Shown one piece after another: positions 10,204 to 19,205 of a stretch of DNA of 28,898 bases. Within the stretch, counting starts at the first letter, position 1, and every line of letters begins with the position of its first letter. The notes beneath the pieces are model-generated. The model searched no databases. It was given only the letters and a program-made list of their open reading frames with translations, and was not told the DNA's origin. Source of the DNA: Chara braunii (Eukaryota > Streptophyta > Charophyceae > Charales > Characeae). The DNA is taken from contig BFEA01000197.1 of the NCBI GenBank assembly GCA_003427395.1, positions 2,024,159 through 2,053,056 on the forward strand, read 5' to 3'. A program made the translations under genes and the position numbers.

Positions 10204-10433
10204 TCAAATAGAACTGCCCGGTAAACCGTAGGCAGAGAGGGAGAAGAGGACAACAAACGAGGGGCTGTGACAAACTGTTTCGTCGGAGTTTCACCGACTC
10301 ATCAGGAGGCTGAACCCATATATATATATATGCAGTCGGTGAAACTCCAATGAACCAGTTTGTCACAGCCCCTCCCTCGTTTGTTGTCCTCTTCTCCCTC
10401 TCTGCCTACGGTTTACCGGGCAGCTCTGTTTGA
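10204..10433. mobile_element. Foldback element with 95-100-bp arms and an AT-repeat loop
   Basis: The left arm (10204-10299) and right arm (10334-10433) are near-perfect inverted copies, differing by a few bases and a 4-base insertion. The loop (10300-10333) contains (AT)n, and another (TA)n tract lies just left of the element (10188-10201). The left arm carries a hammerhead-like core on the minus strand. Inverted terminal repeats with hammerheads are known from Penelope-like elements and retrozymes, but no reverse transcriptase is present here. Confidence 0.9.
10261..10320 (-). ncRNA. Candidate hammerhead self-cleaving ribozyme core
   Basis: Read on the minus strand, the complete conserved core is present in order. 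CTGATGA (10305-10299) is followed by stem II GTCGG...CCGAC (5 bp, loop TGAAACT), then GAAA (10281-10278), a tiny stem III ACA-GTT-TGT, and the GTC cleavage triplet with the cut after 10269. This matches the known hammerhead arrangement with short stem III. The weak point is stem I: the flanks CAGCCTC and ACAGCCCC pair poorly, so this copy may be inactive, may act as a dimer, or may fold with a partner. The right arm holds a decayed counterpart lacking CTGATGA. Confidence 0.6.
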
Positions 10434-10579
10434 CAGGTGTGTGGGTAACTGGCGCTGAACTGCACAAAGGTGGTCAACCTTGCATTTTCTATTATATTGT
10501 GTGTATACGTTCCGTTATGGATTGTTTGTTAACTTCTTTTGATTCGTGGAGGGAACGAGAGACATAATTTGAGGTGTTT

Positions 10580-10990
10580 TTTTAAAAGCACACACAACAT
10601 TCACACGCACGTGTGCTCGACAACAATAAAGACAACAATAAAGAGAATGACGGTGGCAATAATGAGGATGAGAGCAACGCTGAGGAGGAGGGGGAGAAAG
10701 AGGGAGGACGACAAGGCGGAGGGAGGAGGAGGAGGAGGGAGGATGACAATGGAGGGAAGATGAGTGAGTTGGACAACGATGGAGGGATAAGGGAGGATGG
10801 GCGCCACCAGGCGGTGAAGTTAATGGACTGAGGAGAGGGGAGGAGGAGAACAATGACGAATCGAGGCGGCGGAGGGAAGAGGAGAAAGGAGGATGGGTGC
10901 CAGCGTGCAGCGACATTGAGGAGGAGGCTGGGGGAGAGTGAGGCAGAACAAGATAACAATGAGGGAGGACGAGGGAGGAGGATGAGCACG
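10580..10990. repeat. Purine-rich low-complexity block
   Basis: The + strand is dominated by GAGGA, GGAGG and GACAA motifs. Long open frames on the minus strand are Ser/Pro/Leu-rich by composition only. Confidence 0.8.
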
Positions 10991-11016
10991 ATGGAGGGAG
11001 GAGATAAAGTTTGCCC

Positions 11017-11081
11017 GATCTGACGAGAACCGTTGATCCCATGGCGATCTGACGAGAACCGCTAATCCCATGGCGATCTGT
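11017..11081. repeat. 29-bp tandem repeat
   Basis: GATCTGACGAGAACCG with a following TCCCATGGC recurs with a 29-base period at 11017 and 11046, with a partial third at 11075. Related GATCTGAC pieces recur at 11115 and 11223. Confidence 0.85.
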
Positions 11082-11335
11082 ACTCTGATGCACTACCGCT
11101 TGGCTGATTACGCCCGATCTGACAGGAGTGTACAAACTGACACCTTTCCATCTGATGGGAATGTCTAGCTAAGTTGCGTTGGTGTTGTCCACCCCCATCG
11201 ATGGACCTGATCATCGTGAGCTGATCTGACGGTAGATCGGGCAACTCAAATTCAATCATCTACGACCTGCGTCCATACCACCCGTCATCAAACGGGTTTG
11301 GAACATTTTATCTGTTGTCTTAATCGTTTCTGTCC

Positions 11336-11487
11336 TGTTCTCCTCTCTTTAACGCTCCATTCCCCTTCCCACCCCTGCCCCTCTGCCCCCTCCCGTCCTT
11401 CCCCAACTCTCCTTCCCCCTTTCCTCCCTGTTCCCCACTTTTCCCACTCTTCCCCCTCTCGCCCTTCTTCCCCCCTCTCTCCCCCTA
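11336..11487. repeat. Polypyrimidine tract of about 150 bases
   Basis: Almost pure C/T on the + strand (CCCCTTCCC, TTCCCC and similar) with few purines. No coding meaning. Confidence 0.85.
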
Positions 11488-11755
11488 CGTAAATGTAGTA
11501 TCGATTTTTTTGCGGCTCTGAGATCTCGATCTTGGATCAGTGAATCCGAGCCATCCATTCCCATTGCGCCGCCCTAGAAACAATCATAAGGTAATTGTTC
11601 CTCCAACAGCCTGCATTCTTTTGGCTATCCATCAGAGCTTGTACGATACAATTCCATCTTTTTGCCTTTTCTGAAAGTGTTTGGCAAATTTCGTCAACGA
11701 CATTGTTCATTGATAAATAGCCGCAATTTAGTCCGTGGATGATAGAAAATACCAA
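11488..11755. other. Non-coding spacer, nothing recognised
   Basis: Mixed composition with no supported gene or repeat. Confidence 0.4.
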
Positions 11756-11843
11756 GTGGGAGAGAGAGAGAGGGCGCGGGTGTGCATGAGTGGTCTACGG
11801 GTGGCGGCTTGAGTGAGTGAAGGAGAGGCTGAGACAGAGATAG

Positions 11844-11872
11844 AGATCATGTGGCCCAAAGAAGCTATTGTG

Positions 11873-11932
<60 letters not shown>

Positions 11933-11957
11933 ATGCGGCCCAAAGAAGCTATTGTGG
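11844..11957. repeat. GA microsatellite inside a duplicated unit
   Basis: GAGATCATGTGGCCCAAAG plus AAGCTATTGTGG is followed by (GA)n at about 11876-11930 and then by a second copy of the same unit. The microsatellite therefore sits between two direct repeats of about 31 bases. Confidence 0.9.
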
Positions 11958-12420
11958 AAAAGTAAAGTGCTTTCGATGAAACAGTAATGTGCCCACAACG
12001 CATGTGGGCATTTGCATTCATTTCTCTTTTTTCCTGAGCAAAACAGTAAATTATGTTGCACATGAGAAACTGCCATGAATGTGCTCACACCTCGAAGCTG
12101 CAACATGTCATCTAGTACATTTAATTTGATTTAAACCAAGAGTACTTCCTAAAGTCGTGCCCGTTAACAACCCACAATTTTAGGAAATGTACGGGCCACT
12201 ACAAGAGCGCCCAAATTCATCCGACTAGAAACGTTCCCCACGACCGATAGCTGGGCCAGAAAGTGGTGCTTTGATAATAGTGCTAGTGGGAGTATGCTCT
12301 TGCTGATTTTGGGAATGTCTTCTAACTTTGAAGTACATACCCCAAGCTTAAGCTGGTTCGCGTTCATTCTATAGCTTGGCGAAGATCGTGGCCTCGTTCC
12401 ACAACACAAGATTTTACACA
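11958..12420. other. Non-coding spacer, nothing recognised
   Basis: AT-moderate sequence with no supported gene or repeat. Confidence 0.4.
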
Positions 12421-12424
12421 CATC

Positions 12425-12590
12425 TGGATGTGCCACAGTGCAGATACGCCAGACTATCTCTACAGCACAACATTTTAAATGTTTCAGGACTGGACTATGG
12501 TCCAGATACGCTTGAACTACGATATTTCAAATGCATGCTATAGTCCAGACACACTTGAACTACAATATTTTGATTGCATAGTGTCCATAA
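12425..12590. repeat. Degenerate repeat of about 55-60 bases, three units
   Basis: A piece like GTCCAGATACGCTTGAACTA followed by CGATATTTCAAATGCAT recurs, more or less changed, at about 12440, 12500 and 12552. Confidence 0.7.
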
Positions 12591-12953
12591 CGCAGCCAGA
12601 TTCATGTAGAACGTTGCTAGTGGAGTGAGGTCCATTGATTGGAGGAGGCCTGCAGAGGTGTCAGGCTGCAGGAGGAGTAGGTAGGCATGTTTTGGTTATT
12701 TGGTGGCTTTTCAGGACAGCAGGTGATTGACTGCATTTGGAATGTTTTTAGTCTAGATACACTTGACAAGGCAGGCGCAGTCGATTGATTGATTGGTTGT
12801 ACCCCCGCTTTGGCGAGCAGGCAATCGGTCGCATGATGTGTTTTAGTGATCTTTTCAGGTTAGTTGTCAGCTACTTAACCGAATGGAGTGTTTCGGGGTA
12901 GCTGTATGTTAGGACCAGGGGCACCGAGGTTCTGTTTGCGCTGCTTAGCATGC

Positions 12954-13560
12954 ACTTGGCCTCATCACTGGCCACATTCGTGCTTCTTGCGGATAGACAT
13001 AGCACGGTACCTCCTGCTCCTTTCTGAAGGGTCAGACGGTATTGGTGCACAAAGTGCATCCTTTGAAAACATGAATGTGGCTGTAATAGTGCCTGGGTAC
13101 GTACTTCCCCAGCATGAGCCTAGCACCACTGTTACCTCCTCACCCACTTGGCCTCATCACTGGCCACGCTCGTGCTTCTTGCGGATAAACATAGCACTGT
13201 GCCTGCTCCTTTCTAAAGGGCCAGGCCGTATGGGTGCACTATGGGCATCCTTTGAAAACATGAATGTGGTTGCAATAGTGGTCGGGCACGTACTTTGCTA
13301 GCATGAGCCTTGCACCACTGTTACTTCCTGACCCGCACCGTGCTCCTTTCCTTAGGGTCAGGCCATACCAGTGCGCCTCGTACGTATCTCCCTAGCATGA
13401 ACCTAGCACCAGTGGTACCTCCTGACCTGCACCGCTCTCCTTTCAGGTGCACTATGTTCATCGTTAGAAAACATGAACGTGGCTGCAATAGTGGCCAGAT
13501 CGGCCTAGATGTGTACTTTCCTAGCATGAACTTAGCACCAGCAGGGCCTCCTGACCCTTA
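12954..13560. repeat. 192-bp degenerate tandem repeat
   Basis: ACTTGGCCTCATCACTGGCC starts two units at 12954 and 13146. Each unit continues with CTTCTTGCGGATA, CTGCTCCTTTCT, CATCCTTTGAAAACATGAA and CAGCATGAGCC-like blocks. Shorter, rearranged units continue to about 13560. The open frame across it is a result of the repeat and has no known domain. Confidence 0.85.
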
Positions 13561-13643
13561 AGAAGCCTAGAAGATCTTACGCCCTGGTTCAGAAATTGTT
13601 ACGTTGACCTTGCTGGTCCAGAGGGAAGGGCAGTTGCCTTAGA

Positions 13644-13761
13644 TGCTATTACTCTCTTCCCCGGAATAGAGCGCATGGTCATTGTAGCTTCATTTGGGCC
13701 AACTTTCAGTCTAGATACTGCAACAATCACTGTACGTTCTATTCGGGTGAAGACGGTAGCA
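13644..13761. mobile_element. Small inverted-repeat element, copy 1 (118 bp)
   Basis: TGCTATTACTCTCTTCCCC at the left pairs with the complement of the right end (GGGTGAAGACGGTAGCA). Arms of about 45 bases contain GAATAGA-CG and CATTGTAG blocks around a short centre. The same element appears near 13825-13915 and 16522-16632. Confidence 0.75.
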
Positions 13762-13824
13762 TGAGAGCTTGTGTGGTAGACTGTAGCATGAGGAGGCTGA
13801 AACACCTGAACGGAAGGGGAAGTT

Positions 13825-13915
13825 GCCTCCCGTCGCCGGGACATTATAATTGTATTTGGCACAGCTTTCGGTCCCGATGCAGCGATAATGTCCTGGCGTT
13901 CTATTCAGTGAAGAC
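13825..13915. mobile_element. Small inverted-repeat element, copy 2 (left end decayed)
   Basis: CGCCGGGACATTATA pairs with GATAATGTCCTGGCG, and the right end retains GTTCTATTCAGTGAAGACG. The centre keeps TGTATTTGG and the GATGCAGCGATAATG block seen in the other copies. Confidence 0.65.
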
Positions 13916-14810
13916 GAAGCAAGACCTTGTCTGGTGGTATAGCATGGGGTCAAAAGACCTTTTTTTTTCACATGCTTGGTCGGTTTCGCTTGTTGTCAAC
14001 CTTTCCAAGGAGGGAAGGGGCTTTTAACCTTGGGTGGGTAGGTGTAGCACGAGGCGAAACGCCCCTTCCTCCCACACTTAGTGGGTTTTATTTTAATTTC
14101 ACGTCCCCCCTCTTCAAGGCATGTGCGATTCCCTCTTGCACGTCTTTGTAACGACATGCGTGGAAACAGAGCATGGATATGCCCTTTTTCGTAGGTAAGG
14201 GCAGTTGCGTTGGGCCCTCGGGACATCGTACGCGGTACCAAGCGTCCAGTTTGATCAACTTTGAAGGTGATTCTTTTGAATCTACGGGGAGCGGAGTTGC
14301 CCTGGTACTTGGGACAGCAGCAAATGTTGCAGTGTCGTATGTGCTGACGAGATCTCCCTTGCATCGCCAGGAGAGTATCGCGTTGCACATCATGGTTGCA
14401 GAGAGCTCGGCGTTTGGACGTTGTCTCGACCGGGTGCATTCCTGGAAAAGGATGGATGTCGGGTTCTTGCGAAAGCAAATTTGATAAGGCAGTATATGGG
14501 CCTCACTCCACTACGCAACACTCTACATGCGTTTGGACGCTTTATCGACCGGGGGCATTTCGACGAGTGCGACGTTTTTACGGTATCGGGTCCAGAAAGC
14601 TTCCAGGTGCATCTAAAGTTATGTGTAAGTGGAGCGATGCCCTATGTCTTTAATATCATATCTGCATATGTTGCAATGCCGAATCAACGGTGTTGTTTCC
14701 ATACTGTCGACTTGTCCAATCCGCAGCAAAAAGGGTACTTGCCAACGCTGGCAATCGAGATCCTCGCATTGCTTTTGTTTTTTTTCAGCTTGCGCTTGTT
14801 CAACAGTAAT
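13916..14810. other. Non-coding stretch, nothing recognised
   Basis: Short open frames occur on both strands but none shows a known domain. Two related pieces with GCGTTTGGACG and CGACCGGG recur at about 14409 and 14529, indicating an old duplication of about 120 bases. Confidence 0.5.
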
Positions 14811-14814
14811 TCAG

Positions 14815-15009
14815 GTCTAGGAGCACTGCATCAGCTTGCAACACACTGGCTTTGTTCTCACAGTGTTTGGCAAGTTGCCCACCGGATTGACTGCCTTCAA
14901 TCCAGGACCACGATTTGGGTCGAGGACAATGATTAGGGTCCATGACCATGATATAGGTCCAGGACAATGATTAGGGTCCATGACCATGATTTGGGTCCAA
15001 GACAGTGTG
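14815..15009. repeat. Left block of GGTCC-type minisatellite flanking the mitochondrial insertion
   Basis: A unit of about 38 bases (GGGTCCATGACCATGATTTG plus GGTCCAGGACAATGATTA) repeats about 2.5 times at 14911-15003. The 100 bases before it (TCTAGGA...CTTCAATCC) match the sequence after the right block. Confidence 0.9.
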
Positions 15010-15276
15010 CATAAAAAAAGTAAAAATAGATAAATAGCACATAAATCGAGGCAAAAAAGGATCCTCAGACATATATGAGATTGAATAAATATGAACTAAA
15101 CTACTGACAAAAGTAACCGTGCAAAGGGCAATACTTCGCATCAACCGTATTTTCGAGTTAGGAATAAGTAAAACGATGAGGGCCCCTAAAAGAGGCCACT
15201 TGATAAGACCACTCAGATTAGACTTTTCAACCATTTTTGCTTGTGCTAGTGTCTTTGTGTAGGAACCTTCTTTCAT
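15010..15276 (-). pseudogene. nad4/nad5 chimeric mitochondrial frame
   Basis: The frame has an upstream ATG (15274-15276) and an internal ATG at 15232-15234. The part encoded at about 15124-15234 ([31 protein letters not shown]) matches the N-terminus of NADH dehydrogenase subunit 4. The part at 15010-15120 ([34 protein letters not shown]) matches a conserved N-terminal segment of subunit 5. The two join in frame at about 15115-15123 with no intervening sequence. The frame then runs into the minisatellite. Both parents are complex I membrane subunits; the chimera could not serve as either. Confidence 0.85.
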
Positions 15277-15319
15277 TTTTTTTAATATGAGAATTCATGC
15301 GCTAACTGCTATTTGTGTT

Positions 15320-15645
15320 TTACTCTTTATTGGAGCGAAGTATATATGACAATCTAGCTATGCATTGGCGCTTCGAGTCTGTTATGTGATAGTAATTGGC
15401 GAGACCGCGGAGAAGTTCGAAGATACGTGACACAGAGTTTGTCTTCGGATCTTGGCAATAAAAGAAGTTGGGTTTAGGGTTCCCCGGTTTGTCACAAAAA
15501 CCTAAGGCTGCCAAGCGGTGAATCACTTTTCGCATATCAACAAGTAAAGTGAAGTGACCTGCTCGTTGAACGAGTACAATTCGACTTTTCCCATTGTATG
15601 TTCGTCGATATTCGAAGGCCACGAAGTGGGAGAGCCTGGAGAAGC
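15320..15645 (-). pseudogene. Group II intron maturase fragment (mitochondrial)
   Basis: Maturases help splice group II introns in plant mitochondria. Read on the minus strand, the fragment contains LVDMRKVIHRLAALGFCDK, GNPKPNFFYC and FELLRGLANYYH followed by YILRS. These are the order and spacing of the region leading into maturase domain X. The frame stops right after SNKE, where the family normally continues with a KTLA-type motif. A KTLAQAK peptide is found about 70 bases further on in another frame, so a small insertion may have split domain X. The N-terminal RT part is missing. Which intron it came from cannot be told. Confidence 0.85.
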
Positions 15646-15647
15646 TG

Positions 15648-15880
15648 ATTAGGCTCCATGACCATGATTTGGGTCCAGGACAATGATTAGGGTCCATGAC
15701 CATGATTTGGGTCCAGGACAATGATTAGGGTCCATGACCATGATTCGAGTCTAGGACCATTACATTAGCTCGTAACGGGGTTTACTCTCACGACGTTTGC
15801 CGGTTTTTGCTTACTGGAACAACTTCAATCCGAGACAACAATTTGGGGCCAGGACCATTTGGACGACCTTCAAATTGGCT
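15648..15880. repeat. Right block of GGTCC-type minisatellite
   Basis: The same 38-base unit as at 14911-15003 repeats about three times to 15770. It is then followed by a 120-base stretch (TCTAGGACCATTACATTAGC to CTTCAATCCGAGACAAC) homologous to 14815-14920. Confidence 0.9.
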
Positions 15881-16089
15881 TTAGTCCACTGATCAAGCAA
15901 TTACAACCAGCAGGTGGGCTTGGAAGGAGCCATCCTCTGGCCGCTTGAGGATTGACGGAGATGGCTCACGCTCGGCGTAAGCGAGCCTGTTGACTTACTA
16001 AGCTCCTCCGACCGGTTGACCGACCGACCGAGGGCGGATGGATTCGTACAGACCAAGCATGCGATGTGCTCTTTCGAGGCCATGGACAG

Positions 16090-16490
16090 CAAGTTGGGTC
16101 CAGGACGGCTGGAGGGGCCGCAATCCAGGACAACAACTTGGAGCTAGGTCCATTGAATCACCTTCAGTCCGGGATATCAACTTAAGTCCAGGTACATCGA
16201 ATCACCTTCAGTCCGGGACAACAACTCGAGTCCAGGTCCATCAAACTTGAGTCCAGGTCCATCGAAGCACTTCAACCCAGGACATCACCTTAAGTCCAGG
16301 TCCATCAAACTCGAGTCCCGGTTGAATTACAATCAAACCAGGACAAACTACTCGATTTGGGCCCACGACCACTGGATCCACTTTTGTACAGGACAACAAT
16401 TCGGGTCCAGGACCATTGAATCAACGTCACTCCCGGCTCAACAATCGCGGGTCCAGGAGCACTTCGTCCACTTCAACCGAGTCCTGGAAC
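16090..16490. repeat. Degenerate GTCCAGG minisatellite
   Basis: Units with GGACAACAACT, GAGTCCAGGTCCATC and GAATCACCTTCAGTCC recur about every 40-56 bases. The motif is a diverged relative of the 38-base repeat around the NUMT. Confidence 0.8.
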
Positions 16491-16521
16491 TTATTGTACG
16501 TATGGAACTGACCAGGGATGA

Positions 16522-16632
16522 CTACCGTCTTCAGCCGAATAGAACGGCCGGTCATTATAGCTGTATTTGGGACGACTTCAAGGCCAGATACGGCGATCAT
16601 TATCGGGCATTCTATTGGGGTGAAAATGGTAG
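16522..16632. mobile_element. Small inverted-repeat element, copy 3 (111 bp)
   Basis: Starts CTACCGTCTTCAGCCGAATA and ends with the inverted counterpart (CTATTGGGGTGAAAATGGTAG). Arms of about 27 bases or more match copies 1 and 2. A partial fourth copy (CAGATACGGCGATAATTACC) follows at about 16660-16680. Confidence 0.75.
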
Positions 16633-16739
16633 CCTGACTGCGCTCACAATTATTGCCCAGATACGGCGATAATTACCGGACCGGCCCAAAGAAGGGGGGG
16701 TTAATTGTTTGGTATGATCTCTTGAAGTTAGGAAAGGGC

Positions 16740-17140
16740 CCAGCGTGATGCGTCCCGCCGGGCCCAGCAAAAATCGGACTGGAGGGCCGCGGGACATAAA
16801 CGACGAAATAAAGGCGCGGTGTTTCGCTGCAGCACCGCAGGGCGGACAGAGACCGCGACGCGAGGGGTTTGGCCGTGGCGGTTCGCGGAGGCCTTGGGCA
16901 ACGAAAAAAGGGTGGTGCGAAAGCGCGGTGCGCGGGAGTGGTGGGAAACCGCCGACCCAACGAACAGGCCACGGCCGCTGTCGCCCGTCGGAGTGGGGCG
17001 GTGAAGTGGCGGGTCGGCGGGTGGACCGTCGGGAGGCGTTCGGAGGTGCGGCAGGTTGGTCGGGTGGAGCGAGGGCGGAGAGGGCCGATAGTGTGGCTGG
17101 CCGGAGCGACGTGTCGGTCGGGGCGAGGCGGTTGGGTACA
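16740..17140. other. GC- and CpG-rich block
   Basis: About 400 bases strongly richer in G+C and CpG than the surroundings. Long open frames exist in several frames on both strands, as expected from few AT-rich stops. None shows a known domain. It could be a CpG-rich promoter or first-exon fragment, but nothing in the sequence proves this. Confidence 0.35.
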
Positions 17141-17143
17141 CCG

Positions 17144-17186
<43 letters not shown>

Positions 17187-17265
17187 CAGAGAGAGACAAA
17201 CAGACAAAGAGATTCTCGCGCCGTGCCGGGGGGGGGTTGGGAAGTAGCATGACGCGGTTGGCCAT

Positions 17266-17350
17266 ATTCAACCAGGTACTGTATATTTCCATGTTCTAGC
17301 CGAAGATTCAACCAGGTAGTGTATGTTTCCATGTTCTAGCCGAAGATTCA
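17266..17350. repeat. 40-bp tandem repeat, part of a wider direct repeat
   Basis: ATTCAACCAGGTA-TGTAT-TT plus CCATGTTCTAGCCGAAG repeats at 17266 and 17306, with a partial third at 17346. A similar TGTATATTTCCACGTTTCAG plus GCTCATCCTATCGATGG stretch occurs at 18129-18186. Confidence 0.85.
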
Positions 17351-17414
17351 TTAGATGTTGCTCATCCTACCGATGGAAGTAGCATGGCGCGAGCCGCGAG
17401 GTCAGAGAGTTATC

Positions 17415-17415
<1 letters not shown>

Positions 17416-17468
<53 letters not shown>

Positions 17469-18031
17469 NNNNNNNNNNNNNNNNNNNNNNNNNNNNNNNN
17501 NNNNNNNNNNNNNNNNNNNNNNNNNNNNNNNNNNNNNNNNNNNNNNNNNNNNNNNNNNNNNNNNNNNNNNNNNNNNNNNNNNNNNNNNNNNNNNNNNNNN
17601 NNNNNNNNNNNNNNNNNNNNNNNNNNNNNNNNNNNNNNNNNNNNNNNNNNNNNNNNNNNNNNNNNNNNNNNNNNNNNNNNNNNNNNNNNNNNNNNNNNNN
17701 NNNNNNNNNNNNNNNNNNNNNNNNNNNNNNNNNNNNNNNNNNNNNNNNNNNNNNNNNNNNNNNNNNNNNNNNNNNNNNNNNNNNNNNNNNNNNNNNNNNN
17801 NNNNNNNNNNNNNNNNNNNNNNNNNNNNNNNNNNNNNNNNNNNNNNNNNNNNNNNNNNNNNNNNNNNNNNNNNNNNNNNNNNNNNNNNNNNNNNNNNNNN
17901 NNNNNNNNNNNNNNNNNNNNNNNNNNNNNNNNNNNNNNNNNNNNNNNNNNNNNNNNNNNNNNNNNNNNNNNNNNNNNNNNNNNNNNNNNNNNNNNNNNNN
18001 NNNNNNNNNNNNNGAGAGAGAGAGAGAGAGA
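17416..18031. repeat. CT tract, 545-base gap, GA tract
   Basis: (CT)n at 17416-17468 leads into Ns (17469-18013), which end in (GA)n at 18014-18030. The single-copy edges AGAGTTATCGTCTC and GAGACGATAATTCT are also inverted copies. Confidence 0.9.
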
Positions 18032-18189
18032 CGATAATTCTCCAACCTTGGCCAACAGCTAAGTCTCCAACCCGCGCCTCGCCGCACGCTACTTGGATCA
18101 ATAGAATGAGTAAATCAAAAAGTGGCAGTGTATATTTCCACGTTTCAGCGGAAGATTCATTCCGTTTTTGCTCATCCTATCGATGGAAT

Positions 18190-18220
18190 GTGTGTGTGAG
18201 ACGTTCATGATTCGACCAAG

Positions 18221-18258
<38 letters not shown>

Positions 18259-18326
18259 AAGAGAGAGACGTTCATGATTCGACCAAGGAGAGAGAGAGAG
18301 AGAGAGAGATGTTCATGATTCGACCA

Positions 18327-18375
<49 letters not shown>

Positions 18376-18449
18376 GCGTTTATATTTTCGCGCGTTGGGC
18401 TCCCGTTGCCACGATCTGGACACATGAAATCGGCCACTGAACATGCATG

Positions 18450-18489
<40 letters not shown>

Positions 18490-18511
18490 GACTGCAGCGC
18501 GAACATGCAAG

Positions 18512-18558
<47 letters not shown>

Positions 18559-18597
18559 CGACTGCAGCGCGGCCGGATGTGACTGCGCAGGTACACA

Positions 18598-18634
<37 letters not shown>

Positions 18635-18677
18635 GACGATAAGCACCGATGCCCGCCAACCACAACATGGGAACAAA

Positions 18678-18731
<54 letters not shown>
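18190..18731. repeat. Cluster of GA microsatellites with recurring spacers
   Basis: At least seven (GA)n tracts are separated by spacers of about 15-80 bases. GACGTTCATGATTCGACCAA occurs, with small changes, three times (about 18199, 18269, 18310). ACGACTGCAGCGCG occurs twice (about 18488 and 18558), and AACATGCA-GACACA occurs twice (about 18440 and 18502). Confidence 0.9.
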
Positions 18732-18804
18732 AGCGAGCGTTGCTGTGCGCCACGGCGTAGCTGTGGCGGGGTCCACTTGTTTACTAGGAATAGAAAAAGA
18801 AAGG

Positions 18805-19205
18805 AATGATAGGTGACCGGCTAGATGAGGAGAGAAGTACCCCCATCGCAGAGGGGAGAGTTTGTAGGTTGCAATGATTGTCTGCGAGGAGGAGGGAGTA
18901 GGTGACAGAGGGCGTCCGTCGCAGCGTGATTAAGTTGTGATGAAATGGGGGTAATGGATGAAATGGGGTATGATCTCTTGAAGTTACAAGGAAAAGGAAA
19001 GAAAAAAATGATAGGCGACCGGCTAGATGAGGAGAAAAGTACCCCCATCACAGAGGGGAGAGTTTGTAGGTTGCAATGATCGTCTGCGAGGAGGAGGGAA
19101 CAGGTGACAGAGGGCGTCCGTCGCAGTGTGATTAAGTTGTGATGAAATGGGGTTAACGGATGAAATGGGGTATAAACGTTTTGTGTGTGTCCACTCAGGT
19201 ATACT
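18805..19205. repeat. 202-bp tandem duplication with a diverged third copy
   Basis: AATGATAGGTGACCGGCTAG begins unit 1 at 18805 and unit 2 at 19007, about 95% alike. A diverged third copy (TGTAGGTTGAAGTGACTG and on) lies at about 19369-19440. The TATGATCTCTTGAAGTTA piece inside it also occurs at 16713. Confidence 0.9.

Larger units (their letters stand above)
15010..15647 (-). other. Nuclear mitochondrial insertion (NUMT)
   Basis: About 640 bases of plant-type mitochondrial coding sequence on the minus strand: a group II intron maturase C-terminal fragment (15320-15645), then a fused nad4/nad5 frame (15010-15276). AT content is higher than in the flanks. Both sides border the same nuclear minisatellite, so this is integrated DNA and not a mitochondrial contig. 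Confidence 0.85.

Noticed and set aside
14173-14484. 103-codon frame as a host gene
   Set aside because: No known domain; the region contains a diverged internal duplication and competing frames.
16745-17299. 184-codon frame in the GC-rich block
   Set aside because: Frames are open on both strands there, and this one runs into the GA microsatellite (Arg-Glu repeats).
18190-18731. Repeat-spacer pattern resembling a CRISPR array
   Set aside because: The repeats are plain GA microsatellites of variable length, the spacers themselves recur, and the DNA is eukaryotic.
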